From positions 1-64,000 of the forward strand of contig UQDR01000003.1 in the NCBI GenBank assembly GCA_900539835.1: a stretch of 64,000 bases of DNA, given 5' to 3'. The stretch is from an uncultured Ruminococcus sp. (lineage in GTDB: Bacteria > Bacillota > Clostridia > Oscillospirales > Ruminococcaceae). Within the stretch, counting starts at the first letter, position 1, and each line of letters starts with the position of its first letter. Of the stretch, positions 16,535 to 24,981 are shown piece after piece. Below the pieces are notes generated by a model. It worked only from the letters and a program-made list of their open reading frames with translations. It was not told where the DNA came from and ran no database searches. The position numbers were made by a program, and so were the translations under genes.

Positions 16535-18289
16535 CTATATTAATTTTATTACATCTTCTGCTATCAAGTCTGCGGTGAGATGATTTTCTTTTAATATATC
16601 ACTTACATTATATCTGTCAAGAAATTGCTTTTTGAAACCGAAGTTAAGCACTTTCATTTGTGAACTTCCATAGAAACGTGAAATTTTCTCTCCGAAGCCG
16701 CCGTCAAGTATACCGTCCTCAAGGGTGATAACTATATTATGTTCAGCTTTAAGCTGTTCCAAAAGCTCGTCATCAGTTCCGCTTATATAATAAGGATTTA
16801 TAACTGTTGGCTGAACTCCCGTCGCTTGCTGAATTCTTTCAGCTGCCTTAACTCCAAGATTATAGAACGAACCAAGACCGATAATTGCTATCTTTTGACC
16901 CTTTTGCATAACCTCATATTTGTTAAGCTTAGAAAAGTCCTTGTCAACAACCTTTCCGTCTGAAATATATTCGCCCTCAGGAACTCTAATAGCAACAGGA
17001 TATTCATTTTGCTCAACAGACCAATCGAGCATGGCAAGATATTCTTCTTTTGTTGTTGGAGCAAGATACACCAGATTAGGAATATTAGAAATCATAGGTA
17101 TATCATATATTCCTAAATGTGTAACATCATTCATGCCATAAATGGACGCTGAAAAAACGGGGATCGTAACAGCATTGTTATTTACGCACAAGTCCTGTGA
17201 AAGCTGGTCATATGTTCTCTGCATAAATGTACTGTATACTCCGTAAACAGGTTTTCCGCCGTTTGCGGCAATGCCAGAAGCCATTGCAACGGCATGCTCT
17301 TCAGCGATACCAACATCAATAAACTGTGATCCTGCTTTCTTACGTTTTTCTTCAGTAAATCCCATGATTGCAGGAGTAGCTGAAGTTATGGCACAAACAG
17401 ATTTGTCTTGTTTCATTTTTCTCAGCAAGTAATCAGCAGTTATGCTTGAATAATTTTCACTATCGGAAGAATAAAGAGGTTTTCCTGTTTCGGGGTCAAA
17501 AGGCATGCACCAATGCCAAGTTTCTTTATTTTCCTCTGCAAGAGCATAGCCTTTACCCTTTTGAGTTACAATATGCACTGCCACAGGGTGATTTATATTC
17601 TTTACTTTTTCAAAAGCGCTGATAAGTGATGGTATATCATTTCCGTCTTTTACAAATAAATAATCAAGACCCATTGCCTTAAAAAGGTTGCATTCAGCTT
17701 TTCCGTCTGTTTCTCTTAAAAGCTTAAGGTTTTTATAAAGTCCGCCGTGATTTTCTGCAATAGACATATCATTATCATTTACGACAACAATGAAATTGCT
17801 GTTTTGTTCACCAGCGAAATCAAGTCCTTCAAGGGCTTCGCCGCCGCTGAGAGAACCGTCACCGATAATTGCAATAATGTTTTCTTTTCCGCCTTTTAAA
17901 TCTCTTGCTTTAGCAAGGCCACAGGCAAGGCTTATTGATGTTGAAGTATGACCCACTGTAAAGAAGTCATGTTCGCTTTCATCAGGATTGGTGTAGCCTG
18001 ACACATCGTCGTAATGCTCTTCATACAAGAAAGCGTCTTTTCTGCCGGTAAGCATTTTGTGGCAATAGCTTTGATGTGACACATCAAAAACAAACTTATC
18101 AACAGGGGAATTAAAGACATAGTGCAAAGCGATTGTAGCTTCAACCATACCGAAATTAGGACCAAAGTGGCCGCCGTGCTTGCTTAATTTTCCTAAAAGA
18201 GCAGTTCTCATTTCTGTGGCAAGCGCCTCAAGCTGGCTGTCATCAAGTGTTTTCAAATCCACCGGATCATTTATATTTTCCAAATACAT
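16535..18289 (-). CDS. dxs: 1-deoxy-D-xylulose-5-phosphate synthase-like transketolase
   Basis: The 584-residue protein has the DXS opening (HGGHFGPNFGMVEATIALH, SYCHKMLTGRKDAF) and the thiamine-diphosphate/Mg motif GDGSLSGGEALEGLDFAG...NDNDMSI. The pyrimidine domain (FIDVGIAEEHAVAMASGIA) and a C-terminal transketolase domain follow. DXS condenses pyruvate and glyceraldehyde 3-phosphate for isoprenoid and thiamine synthesis. It is somewhat shorter and more divergent than typical DXS (about 620), so a related enzyme is possible. GGAGG lies before the ATG. Confidence 0.85.
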   Translation of the reverse strand: MYLENINDPVDLKTLDDSQLEALATEMRTALLGKLSKHGGHFGPNFGMVEATIALHYVFNSPVDKFVFDVSHQSYCHKMLTGRKDAFLYEEHYDDVSGYTNPDESEHDFFTVGHTSTSISLACGLAKARDLKGGKENIIAIIGDGSLSGGEALEGLDFAGEQNSNFIVVVNDNDMSIAENHGGLYKNLKLLRETDGKAECNLFKAMGLDYLFVKDGNDIPSLISAFEKVKNINHPVAVHIVTQKGKGYALAEENKETWHWCMPFDPETGKPLYSSDSENYSSITADYLLRKMKQDKSVCAITSATPAIMGFTEEKRKKAGSQFIDVGIAEEHAVAMASGIAANGGKPVYGVYSTFMQRTYDQLSQDLCVNNNAVTIPVFSASIYGMNDVTHLGIYDIPMISNIPNLVYLAPTTKEEYLAMLDWSVEQNEYPVAIRVPEGEYISDGKVVDKDFSKLNKYEVMQKGQKIAIIGLGSFYNLGVKAAERIQQATGVQPTVINPYYISGTDDELLEQLKAEHNIVITLEDGILDGGFGEKISRFYGSSQMKVLNFGFKKQFLDRYNVSDILKENHLTADLIAEDVIKLI

Positions 18290-18429
18290 AGATATCCTCC
18301 TAACATAAATTTGACTGTGGCTATATTATAACAGTTAGAGTTAACTCTATGTCAATAGTTATATTCAACTGTTAACATAATATTTATAATTTGCATTAAT
18401 AAAGTAAAGAAAACTATCGCATTTTACAT

Positions 18430-18465
18430 AAAAACAGCCGCAAGGAAATACTTGCGGCTGTTTTT
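18430..18465. terminator. Bidirectional terminator-like hairpin
   Basis: AAAAACAGCCGCAAG pairs perfectly with CTTGCGGCTGTTTTT. It ends the minus-strand kinase-like gene. Confidence 0.8.
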
Positions 18466-18487
18466 ATGTTGGTGAGAAAATTGATAT

Positions 18488-19000
18488 TCACAAATCAATA
18501 TCTACATTGTAATCAGTATCAATCAAAATATAATGCACATTGTATTTTTGACACATTTCCAGATTATAAAGGTTATCTCTAATCAACAATTCTATTGTAC
18601 AATCAGAATCGTCTAAACGAGTTTCAATTTCATTTGCATATTTTTTTATATCCGAAAAACAGTGTTCAATATACTGCTTTGTCATAATAAGACAGACATA
18701 CTTTATTTCTTTAAGATATATTTCATCAAAGTCTTTTTCCCAGTCAAAAGGAATATAACACCCTTCAACCGTAAGATTTTGGTGGTTTTCTATAGCGGTT
18801 TTAATCATTTCCCTGACTATAGGCCAAAGATAATCTGCTAATTCTCCATCGTCATTAGGCGTTAATTTAGTATGTCCGCTTCTAATAAGTCCCATCTTCA
18901 AATGGTCAATAGATAAATAAGGAAATTTATATTTCTCTAATATTCTTTGGGCTAATATAGTTTTTCCTGTATGGGAAGCCCCGGCAATTAAAACAATCAT
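18488..19000 (-). CDS. P-loop NTPase, small-molecule-kinase-like
   Basis: The 170-residue protein starts with Walker A GASHTGKT at residues 7-14. It continues like adenylate/shikimate-kinase-type P-loop enzymes: LSIDHLKMGLIRSG, then VEGCYIPFDWEKDF. Such stand-alone proteins are usually annotated as AAA ATPases or 2-phosphoglycerate-kinase-like. The substrate is unknown. AAGGAC precedes the ATG. Confidence 0.75.
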   Translation of the reverse strand: MIVLIAGASHTGKTILAQRILEKYKFPYLSIDHLKMGLIRSGHTKLTPNDDGELADYLWPIVREMIKTAIENHQNLTVEGCYIPFDWEKDFDEIYLKEIKYVCLIMTKQYIEHCFSDIKKYANEIETRLDDSDCTIELLIRDNLYNLEMCQKYNVHYILIDTDYNVDIDL

Positions 19001-19150
19001 TCATTGTCCTTTCAAGATATATGTTCTGTATCAGTCTGATAGACCCTGATTCAGTGTACTGACTAAATCATACCACATCTCAGTCTGGTTTTCAAGCATT
19101 TTGTATTGAAACTGAAAAGATGAAAATATTCCTGACACAGCGGATACAAA

Positions 19151-19183
19151 AAATCCCGTTACCACAAAATGATAACGGGATTT
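19151..19183 (-). terminator. Terminator hairpin following the third tRNA-Leu 3'-end copy
   Basis: AAATCCCGTTA and TAACGGGATTT form a perfect stem. In the tRNA direction it follows the degenerate copy at 19189-19210. Confidence 0.7.
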
Positions 19184-19188
19184 AATTT

Positions 19189-19210
19189 AGAATATGGGAC
19201 GTTTTGAACA
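19189..19210 (-). repeat. Degenerate third copy of the tRNA-Leu 3' end
   Basis: AGAATATGGGAC followed by TTGAACA matches the tRNA-Leu 3' region at 11 of 12 positions in the first block, with a three-base insertion. It is followed by its own hairpin, like the other copies. Confidence 0.4.
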
Positions 19211-19347
19211 AGCCCACGCCAAAGATTCTTTAAATTTGAAAGTAAGTAAAGCGTGGGCTAAGAGAAATCTTTTCAGCTCGTTTCCCTCGCTGTTTTGCTT
19301 TGCAAAATCAAAGATTTCTCGGTTCTGCGTCTTACTTACTATCATAA
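19211..19347. other. Structured non-coding spacer between tRNA-end copies
   Basis: AGCCCACGC and GCGTGGGCT (about 19211-19258) form an inverted pair, as do GAGAAATCTT with AAGATTTCTC, and AGTAAGTA with TACTTACT. I see no convincing gene. It looks like a small inserted cassette bounded by tRNA-end copies. Confidence 0.4.
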
Positions 19348-19385
19348 AATAAAACGGGAAGTGCCATTGCGCTTCCCGTTTTATT
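19348..19385 (-). terminator. Terminator following the second tRNA-Leu 3'-end copy
   Basis: AATAAAACGGGAAG (19348-19361) pairs with CTTCCCGTTTTATT (19372-19385). Confidence 0.75.
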
Positions 19386-19411
19386 TGGTGCAGAAGATGG
19401 GACATTGAACA
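19386..19411 (-). repeat. Second copy of the tRNA-Leu 3' end including CCA
   Basis: The 18 bases 19386-19403 are identical to 19491-19508, the 3' end of the tRNA-Leu gene with its CCA. The similarity continues through TTGAAC after a one-base insertion. It lies 105 bases downstream of the real 3' end in the tRNA direction. Confidence 0.75.
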
Positions 19412-19444
19412 GTGGCTTCAAGTCTGCATTTTGCTCCAAAATAA

Positions 19445-19488
19445 AAATCCGTAATGCTTTTCGTTTCTCTCAAAGCATTACAGATTTT
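19445..19488 (-). terminator. Terminator after tRNA-Leu
   Basis: AAATCCGTAATGCTTT and AAAGCATTACAGATTT pair with one wobble. A T-rich stretch follows on the minus strand. Confidence 0.65.
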
Positions 19489-19490
19489 CA

Positions 19491-19576
19491 TGGTGCAGAA
19501 GATGGGACTTGAACCCACACGACATTGCTGCCACTGGCACCTGAAGCCAGCGCGTCTGCCATTCCGCCACTTCTGC
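19491..19576 (-). tRNA. tRNA-Leu (anticodon CAG)
   Basis: The minus strand folds as an 86-base class II tRNA with acceptor GCAGAAG / CTTCTGC and discriminator A plus encoded CCA. The anticodon loop CTTCAGG sits on a GCTGG/CCAGT stem, followed by a long variable arm and the T arm GGGTTCAAGTCCC. The anticodon is CAG (leucine). Confidence 0.95.
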
Positions 19577-19693
19577 TTATAAGAATATTCAGATTTTTAC
19601 ACGGGAGAATATCCAAACCCGAGGCGGACTTTACTCATCACATAAAATGCTGCTTTCAAGTTGCTCCGCATATATAAAACAGTAAAACTGTTT

Positions 19694-20209
19694 TTAAACT
19701 TTGATTGTCTGTTCTGCCATAATCAGCTTCATAAATCCTTTGTTCTTTGACAAAAGCCTGAAAACAATTACGCCTAAAACAGTTACACACACAAATTCTC
19801 CAAATGCCACTTCACCGACTGAAAGCCAAAAAGGAAGTTTCAGTACAAGATTTAACTCCGCTCCCACCAGCAATCCATTTGCTATTACAGGGAAAAGTGA
19901 ACAGATAACCAGTCTTACAGTATTATCTTCTTTTCGGAATAAATAAATCATTATCGCTGAAATAAGCGTAGCAGATGTCCCCACAACGGTATCAATGAGT
20001 CCGACTGTACTGAATATATTGGCTATAAAACAGCCAATAGTCAACGAGAATATGTAATCTTTATTGAAAAAGCACAAAAGCATGAGCGCTTCCGCAACTC
20101 TAAACTGGATAGGCCCATAGGACAAATCAGCTCCAACAATAGTGACTACTACATAAATTGCTGCAACCACACCAATAGTTGCAATTCTGTGTGCATTAAA
20201 TTTAGACAT
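19694..20209 (-). CDS. queT: QueT-family queuosine-precursor transporter (ECF S component)
   Basis: The 171-residue membrane protein has five or six hydrophobic segments and the QueT signature LSYGPIQFRVAEALMLLCFF followed by GCFIANIFSTVG. It would bind preQ1 or a related precursor for an energy-coupling-factor transporter. A preQ1-I riboswitch sits directly over its ribosome site, which confirms the substrate class. No ECF ATPase genes are adjacent. Confidence 0.93.
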   Translation of the reverse strand: MSKFNAHRIATIGVVAAIYVVVTIVGADLSYGPIQFRVAEALMLLCFFNKDYIFSLTIGCFIANIFSTVGLIDTVVGTSATLISAIMIYLFRKEDNTVRLVICSLFPVIANGLLVGAELNLVLKLPFWLSVGEVAFGEFVCVTVLGVIVFRLLSKNKGFMKLIMAEQTIKV

Positions 20210-20216
20210 ATCAATA

Positions 20217-20261
20217 TCTCCTTGTTTTTATTAGCGAGTGGTTAAGCTAGGTTACACTCGT
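20217..20261 (-). ncRNA. preQ1-I riboswitch upstream of queT
   Basis: On the minus strand, stem CGAGTG (20255-20260) / CACTCG (20235-20240) encloses a loop with CTAGCTTAACC. An A-rich tail CTAATAAAAACAAGGAG contains the queT ribosome site. This is the compact H-type pseudoknot layout of preQ1-I, with loop bases pairing to the AAGG of the tail. Ligand binding would block translation. Confidence 0.88.
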
Positions 20262-20274
20262 ATTCAATTTATTT

Positions 20275-20304
20275 TAAGAGGAGAGAAAATCTCTCCCCTT
20301 AAGT
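20275..20304 (-). terminator. Stem-loop after the aldolase gene
   Basis: TTAAGAGGAGAGA and TCTCTCCCCTTAA pair with one G-U. A clear T run is missing on the minus strand, so it may be a 3'-end stabiliser rather than a strong terminator. Confidence 0.4.
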
Positions 20305-20314
20305 TCGTTATTAC

Positions 20315-21178
20315 TTAAGCCTTGCCAATTGAACCGAACAGTTCCATCTTTTCCTTAACTGTAGCCTTGATAGCTTCAAATCCCGGAGCAAGAAGCTTTC
20401 TTGGGTCAAAGCCCTTACCCTGAAGGTCCTTACCTTCTTCGATATATTTTCTTGTAGCCTCAGCAAATGAAAGCTGACACTCTGTGTTTACATTAATCTT
20501 AGCAACGCCAAGTGAAATTGCTTTCTTGATCATATCAGCAGGAATTCCTGTACCACCGTGAAGAACCAATGGCATATCTCCAACCTTATCCTTTACAGCA
20601 GCAAGTGTTTCAAATGAAAGACCAGCCCAGTTTTCAGGATATTTACCATGGATATTACCAATTCCGGCAGCAAGCATTGTTACTCCCAAATCAGCAATAG
20701 CCTTACACTCGTCAGGATCAGCACATTCACCTGCGCCGACAACGCCGTCTTCTTCTCCGCCGATTGAACCAACCTCAGCTTCAAGAGAAATTCCCAAAAC
20801 ATCACAAGCGTTTACAAGTGCTGTTGTCTTAGCAATATTTTCTTCGATAGGATAATGTGAACCGTCAAACATGATTGATGAGAAACCTGCATTGATGCAA
20901 GCCTTTGCGCCCTCAAATGAACCGTGGTCAAGGTGAAGAGCAACAGGAACAGTAATATTGAGTTCCTCGATCATTCCTTCAACCATACCAACAACAGTCT
21001 TATATCCTGTCATATATTTGCCTGCTCCCTCAGAAACACCGAGAATTACAGGTGACTTCAATTCTTCAGCAGTAAGAAGAATTGCTTTTGTCCATTCCAA
21101 ATTGTTGATGTTGAACTGACCTACGGCATATTTTCCTTCAATAGCTTTAGTCAGCATTTCCTTTGCAGAAACTAACAT
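20315..21178 (-). CDS. fba: Class II fructose-1,6-bisphosphate aldolase
   Basis: Zinc and active-site motifs are visible: VALHLDHGSFEGAKACINAGF, MFDGSHYPIEEN, AGIGNIHGKYP, LHGGTGIP and INVNTECQ. The enzyme splits fructose 1,6-bisphosphate in glycolysis. I start at ATG 21178 (MLVSAKEMLTKA), because GGAGGG lies seven bases upstream; the frame could extend ten codons further. Confidence 0.95.
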   Translation of the reverse strand: MLVSAKEMLTKAIEGKYAVGQFNINNLEWTKAILLTAEELKSPVILGVSEGAGKYMTGYKTVVGMVEGMIEELNITVPVALHLDHGSFEGAKACINAGFSSIMFDGSHYPIEENIAKTTALVNACDVLGISLEAEVGSIGGEEDGVVGAGECADPDECKAIADLGVTMLAAGIGNIHGKYPENWAGLSFETLAAVKDKVGDMPLVLHGGTGIPADMIKKAISLGVAKINVNTECQLSFAEATRKYIEEGKDLQGKGFDPRKLLAPGFEAIKATVKEKMELFGSIGKA

Positions 21179-21323
21179 TTTAACACCCTCCATATTTTTA
21201 ATTAACAAAAATAAACCTTAATTATTATACTCTTTATTTTGTTAAATTGCAATGGTATTTAATTAATTTAACATTTGCAAAATTATTTTTTCACAATTTA
21301 TATACATATTTTCCCGCATTAAT

Positions 21324-21896
21324 TTAGCTTTCATACATCTTTATAACTTTAAGTGCAACTTCAATTTTCGTGCATCTTAAATCCATTGCTTGCTTTTCCA
21401 GATATCTGTGAGCCTGCTGTTCAGTAAATCCAAGATACTGCATAAGCGCCAGCTTAGCTCTGTTTATTGTTCTTATCTCCTCCAGCTTTTTATGCAGCTT
21501 CAAATTTTCTGTCTGAAGTCCTAAAAGACGTTTTCTTGAAGCATTAATAAACTTCATGGTTCTGAAGAATAGGTTACGGCTTAAGGGCTTTGGGATTACC
21601 ATAATGCCCAAATCCTCCATGCGTTCGCTTACAATATCAGCATTGTCATTTTTGACTATCATTATACAGTTTGCCATAGAAGAATCACAGACAAGCTCAG
21701 CAACTTCAAATCCATATTCATCTGAAAGAGGACAGTTTATTATAACAGCGTCATAATTATTCTGTCCTGCAATACGTCTTGCTTCAAGACCCGAAGAAAC
21801 CATTGACAGACTGCATTCAGGAAAGACCTCCTTGATAAGTGTAACTATAGCGGCGGAGGCTTTTTCATTGCTGGAAACAATCAAAATTCTATCCAA
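21324..21896 (-). CDS. Response regulator with ANTAR RNA-binding domain
   Basis: The 190-residue protein has a receiver-like domain (ILIVSSNEKASAAIV, VIINCPLSDEYGF; the usual phospho-Asp region is degenerate). A coiled coil and a C-terminal ANTAR domain follow (INRAKLALMQYLGFTEQQAHRYLEKQAMDL). ANTAR proteins bind paired hairpins in mRNA leaders and prevent termination, often on nitrogen genes. It sits just downstream of glnA on the same strand. The start is a TTG behind GAGGGGG. Confidence 0.9.
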   Translation of the reverse strand: MDRILIVSSNEKASAAIVTLIKEVFPECSLSMVSSGLEARRIAGQNNYDAVIINCPLSDEYGFEVAELVCDSSMANCIMIVKNDNADIVSERMEDLGIMVIPKPLSRNLFFRTMKFINASRKRLLGLQTENLKLHKKLEEIRTINRAKLALMQYLGFTEQQAHRYLEKQAMDLRCTKIEVALKVIKMYES

Positions 21897-21938
21897 ATCA
21901 AATCCCCCTCTTAGTAATCTGAAACTCTGTTCGTCTTA

Positions 21939-23258
21939 TTAAAGGGAATAGAAGTATTTATTATAGTCAAAAACCTCTGGATTCTCGGAATTTAATTGCT
22001 CTTTCCATGTCCTGCGCTTTTCTTCCAAAAGAAATTCAAGAACTGACTCAGGGATATATTTCTTAAGAAATTCACTTTTTTCAGCCTTATTGATTGCCTC
22101 TTCTAAAGTGGACGGAAGCTTTTCAAACTTTTTTAATGCTTTTTCATCAGCCTTTCTCAAGTCAAAATTTGTACTGTCGCAAAGCTTTGCAGAGCATTCC
22201 ACTCCCTCCATGCAGGCATATATCAATAATCCCAATGCAAAATACGGATTGCATGTGTTATCGGGAGAACGCAGCAAAATTTCGCTGTCCTCGCTGTCCT
22301 CCAAAGGTGTCTTAATAAGCTGAGGGTAATTCATATTTGTCCATGAAACATATTTGGGAGCAAGATCTTTTCCGAATCGGGAATATGAATTTGTAGTACC
22401 GTTAAAAAACAGCGTCATTTCACTTATGCGATTTAGGATTCCTGCTAACATACTTTTTGCCTCAGGAGATGGATCTCCAAGTTTTTTTCTGAAAATATTC
22501 TTACCGTTGTTTATACAGGAAAGATATATATGAAGTCCGCTTCCGCAATTATCGGGCAGCGGCTTAGGCATAAATGTTGCATACATTCCATTTCTGTTTG
22601 CCACAGATTTTACAACGTTTTTAAAAGTTATAAGATTATCCGCAGCAGCAAGAGCCCCTGCACTTTGGAAGTCAATTTCGTTTTGTCCAGGACCGCTCTC
22701 ATGACGTGAGCTTTCCGGAGCGATGTCCATTTTTTCAAGAGTTAGGCATATATCTCGTCTGAGATTCTCTCCCCTGTCAGCAGGAGCCACATCACAATAT
22801 CCTGCATAATCATGAGGCACGCTTGTAGGCATACCGTTATCGTCAGTTTCAAAAACATAAAATTCACAGGAAGTACCGATCATGAAAATATAATTTTTTG
22901 ATCTTGCATATTTTACAGCGTCTATAAGAAACTGACGTCCATCACCTTCATATGGTGTACCGTCATGTTTTTTTATGTTGCAGAAAAATCTTACGACTCT
23001 GCCCTGCTGAGGACGCCAAGGCAACAACGCAAGCGTGTCGGGATCAGGGAAAAGCCGCAGTTCGCCTTCAGTAACGTCTACAAAGCCGTCAAGCTTAGAT
23101 GCATCCAAAGCAAATCCGTTTGAAAAAACTTTGGCTAGGTCGCTTGATATTATAGATACAGTTTTAAGCTGACCGTAAATGTCACAGAACATAAGCTTAA
23201 CGAATTTAACATCATTTTCCTCAACAAACTGTAAAACTTCTCTCTCGGTATATTTCAT
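21939..23258 (-). CDS. glnA: Glutamine synthetase type I
   Basis: The 439-residue protein has the beta-grasp N-terminus (FVKLMFCDIYGQLK), then catalytic motifs ESGPGQNEIDFQ, GSGLHIYLS and NTCNPYFALGLLIYACMEG. The adenylylation-site region is not the typical one of the GSI-beta form, fitting the Firmicutes GSI-alpha type. It makes glutamine from glutamate and ammonia. A promoter at 23345-23373 and a 5' hairpin precede it, and an ANTAR regulator follows. Confidence 0.95.
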   Translation of the reverse strand: MKYTEREVLQFVEENDVKFVKLMFCDIYGQLKTVSIISSDLAKVFSNGFALDASKLDGFVDVTEGELRLFPDPDTLALLPWRPQQGRVVRFFCNIKKHDGTPYEGDGRQFLIDAVKYARSKNYIFMIGTSCEFYVFETDDNGMPTSVPHDYAGYCDVAPADRGENLRRDICLTLEKMDIAPESSRHESGPGQNEIDFQSAGALAAADNLITFKNVVKSVANRNGMYATFMPKPLPDNCGSGLHIYLSCINNGKNIFRKKLGDPSPEAKSMLAGILNRISEMTLFFNGTTNSYSRFGKDLAPKYVSWTNMNYPQLIKTPLEDSEDSEILLRSPDNTCNPYFALGLLIYACMEGVECSAKLCDSTNFDLRKADEKALKKFEKLPSTLEEAINKAEKSEFLKKYIPESVLEFLLEEKRRTWKEQLNSENPEVFDYNKYFYSL

Positions 23259-23315
23259 AGAATTACCTCCATTATATTAACACTGTACTTTTATTTTACA
23301 TAACCAAAAAATCAA

Positions 23316-23341
23316 GAGGAACAGCAAGAAAACTGTTCCTC
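23316..23341 (-). terminator. Hairpin plus T run at the start of the glnA transcript
   Basis: GAGGAACAG and CTGTTCCTC pair perfectly. On the minus strand TTGATTTTTT follows. It can end the upstream Rrf2 transcript. The predicted glnA start lies within it, so it would also cap or attenuate the glnA mRNA. Confidence 0.65.
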
Positions 23342-23344
23342 CCT

Positions 23345-23373
23345 ATTATACAACATTTAGCTTTAAGTGTAAA
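23345..23373 (-). promoter_or_regulatory. SigA-type promoter of glnA
   Basis: TTTACA (23368-23373) and TATAAT (23345-23350) lie 17 bases apart on the minus strand. Confidence 0.75.
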
Positions 23374-23396
23374 GCAATTTTTCCACACATCAATGT

Positions 23397-23831
23397 TTAA
23401 ATCACATAGTCTGTGCCAAGCTGTTTCTCATATTCTACTAAGTCTTCAAGCGTGATGGAATCCACTACACCGTTAATTGCATCATACAGCTTCTCCCATA
23501 CCATAAGTGTTGCACACTGTGAACTTCTGTCGCAGGTGTTCACATTACCGTCAAGGCAAGCAACAGGTGCAAGACTTCCTTCGGTAAGTCTTAAAATCAT
23601 ACCAACTGTATAGCTTTTTAAAGGATGCGCCAGCTTATATCCGCCGCCGGCTCCTCTGCTGCTCAGGACAAAACCTGCTCTGCCGAGAATTGAAATTATC
23701 TGTTCAAGATATTTTTCTGATATTGACTGTCTTTTTGCAATTTCTTTAATGGGGATATATCCGCCCGTATCATGCATTGCAAGGTCAAGCATTAATCTTA
23801 AAGCATATCTTCCCTTGGTTGAAATCTTCAA
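23397..23831 (-). CDS. Rrf2-family transcriptional regulator (IscR/CymR-like)
   Basis: The protein has the Rrf2 winged helix (ISTKGRYALRLMLDLAMHD, IPIKEIAKRQSISEKYLEQI, SRGAGGGYKLAHP). A cluster-binding-type region with three cysteines follows (ACLDGNVNTCDRSSQCATLM). Such regulators sense Fe-S status or cysteine supply. I choose the TTG at 23831 as start, because AAGGGTGA lies ahead of it. The ATG 30 bases earlier is the alternative. No isc/suf operon is adjacent. Confidence 0.88.
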   Translation of the reverse strand: MKISTKGRYALRLMLDLAMHDTGGYIPIKEIAKRQSISEKYLEQIISILGRAGFVLSSRGAGGGYKLAHPLKSYTVGMILRLTEGSLAPVACLDGNVNTCDRSSQCATLMVWEKLYDAINGVVDSITLEDLVEYEKQLGTDYVI

Positions 23832-23902
23832 TTCTCTCACCCTTTCTTTTTCAATTATCAATTAAATTTTACACCATTTCAAAAAAACTGTCAAGATTTT
23901 TA

Positions 23903-24961
23903 TCACATGTTAGCATAATAGAAAGATCTCACAAATGTCAATAAAATCAATGCCAAATATATTATCATAAACACATTTGTAAAAACGATTCTGTATCTCT
24001 GCCCTGAAGTTAAAACACTGGGGGTGTCTTTAGTGATTTTAAGCTCGCTTATTTTTGTAAAAATAACATAAACTCCTGCAAGCATAAAAATAATCATTAT
24101 TCCGTAATAAATCCACATGGGCAGATCATAAACCTGACTGAAATCAGGATAGCTTGCAAAGAAATTATTCGCTATATGAATAATGATAGTGGGAATAATG
24201 GAATTGCATTTTACTGCAATAAGGCCGAAAACAATAGCTCCTGCAAAAGCCGAAACCGCTTGAGGAACATTTCCGTGCATAAGTCCGAAAATAAGAGCGG
24301 AAGTAAAAACAGCAAGCCATTTTCCAAAAGGCTTTAAAAGCGTAAGGATTATCCCTCGATAAATAAATTCCTCAACAATAGGGCCAATTATAATTACATA
24401 TAAAACCTGCACAGTAACAACCAAAGCTCCGGGCTTGGATAAGGACATATCAGATTCAGGAACGGTTATTCCCATTTCTCCCATAAATGCTGTGAAAAAT
24501 GAAACGATCACCGATACAGCAGAGTTAATGGCCATACAAGCAGGAAACCATACTGCCGCCTGTTTAATATGCTTTTTTTCAGGCTTCAGCATCTGCGAAA
24601 AATTAACTTTCATTGCCAGACAAGCTATAAGCACCGTTATTAAAAGACTTAAAACTACGCAGAACAGATTTCCCAGCATAATGAACAGAGATGACGATAT
24701 AAGCTCCTTTTGACCTTGAAGATAAGCTATCACCTTTGCATAGCTTAGTGTAACGCTGTGATTTTCATAAGCATAGACAATATAATAATACAAAGAAATC
24801 ATCAAGTTATTGAGCATGCTGTATATTAGAAGAAGCGCTCCGAGCTTTGAAGCATTGATCCAAAGCGCTCTTTTTTCACTCTTTCTTGCCGCAAAAAGGT
24901 CATAATCATATTGATTTTGGAAACTGCCGTTATTCATATTATTATAATTATAAAACTGCAA
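23903..24961 (-). CDS. CPBP-family intramembrane metalloprotease
   Basis: The 352-residue membrane protein has about eight hydrophobic segments and the CPBP/Abi motifs EEFIYRG (near residue 190), FGLMHGN and HIANNFF, which supply glutamates and histidines for metal binding. These relatives of Rce1 act in peptide processing or self-immunity. The start is a TTG behind GGAGG. The N-terminal 25 residues are Asn/Tyr-rich. Confidence 0.88.
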   Translation of the reverse strand: MQFYNYNNMNNGSFQNQYDYDLFAARKSEKRALWINASKLGALLLIYSMLNNLMISLYYYIVYAYENHSVTLSYAKVIAYLQGQKELISSSLFIMLGNLFCVVLSLLITVLIACLAMKVNFSQMLKPEKKHIKQAAVWFPACMAINSAVSVIVSFFTAFMGEMGITVPESDMSLSKPGALVVTVQVLYVIIIGPIVEEFIYRGIILTLLKPFGKWLAVFTSALIFGLMHGNVPQAVSAFAGAIVFGLIAVKCNSIIPTIIIHIANNFFASYPDFSQVYDLPMWIYYGIMIIFMLAGVYVIFTKISELKITKDTPSVLTSGQRYRIVFTNVFMIIYLALILLTFVRSFYYANM

Positions 24962-24981
24962 TAGATTACCTCCGTGAATTA

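Noticed and set aside
19187..19405. Minus-strand frame across the tRNA-Leu end copies
   Set aside because: The frame consists of tRNA-derived repeat and terminator sequence, so it is not a gene.
23316..23341. glnA hairpin as an ANTAR target
   Set aside because: ANTAR targets need two hairpins with hexanucleotide loops (A at 1, G at 4); this is one stem with an eight-base loop.
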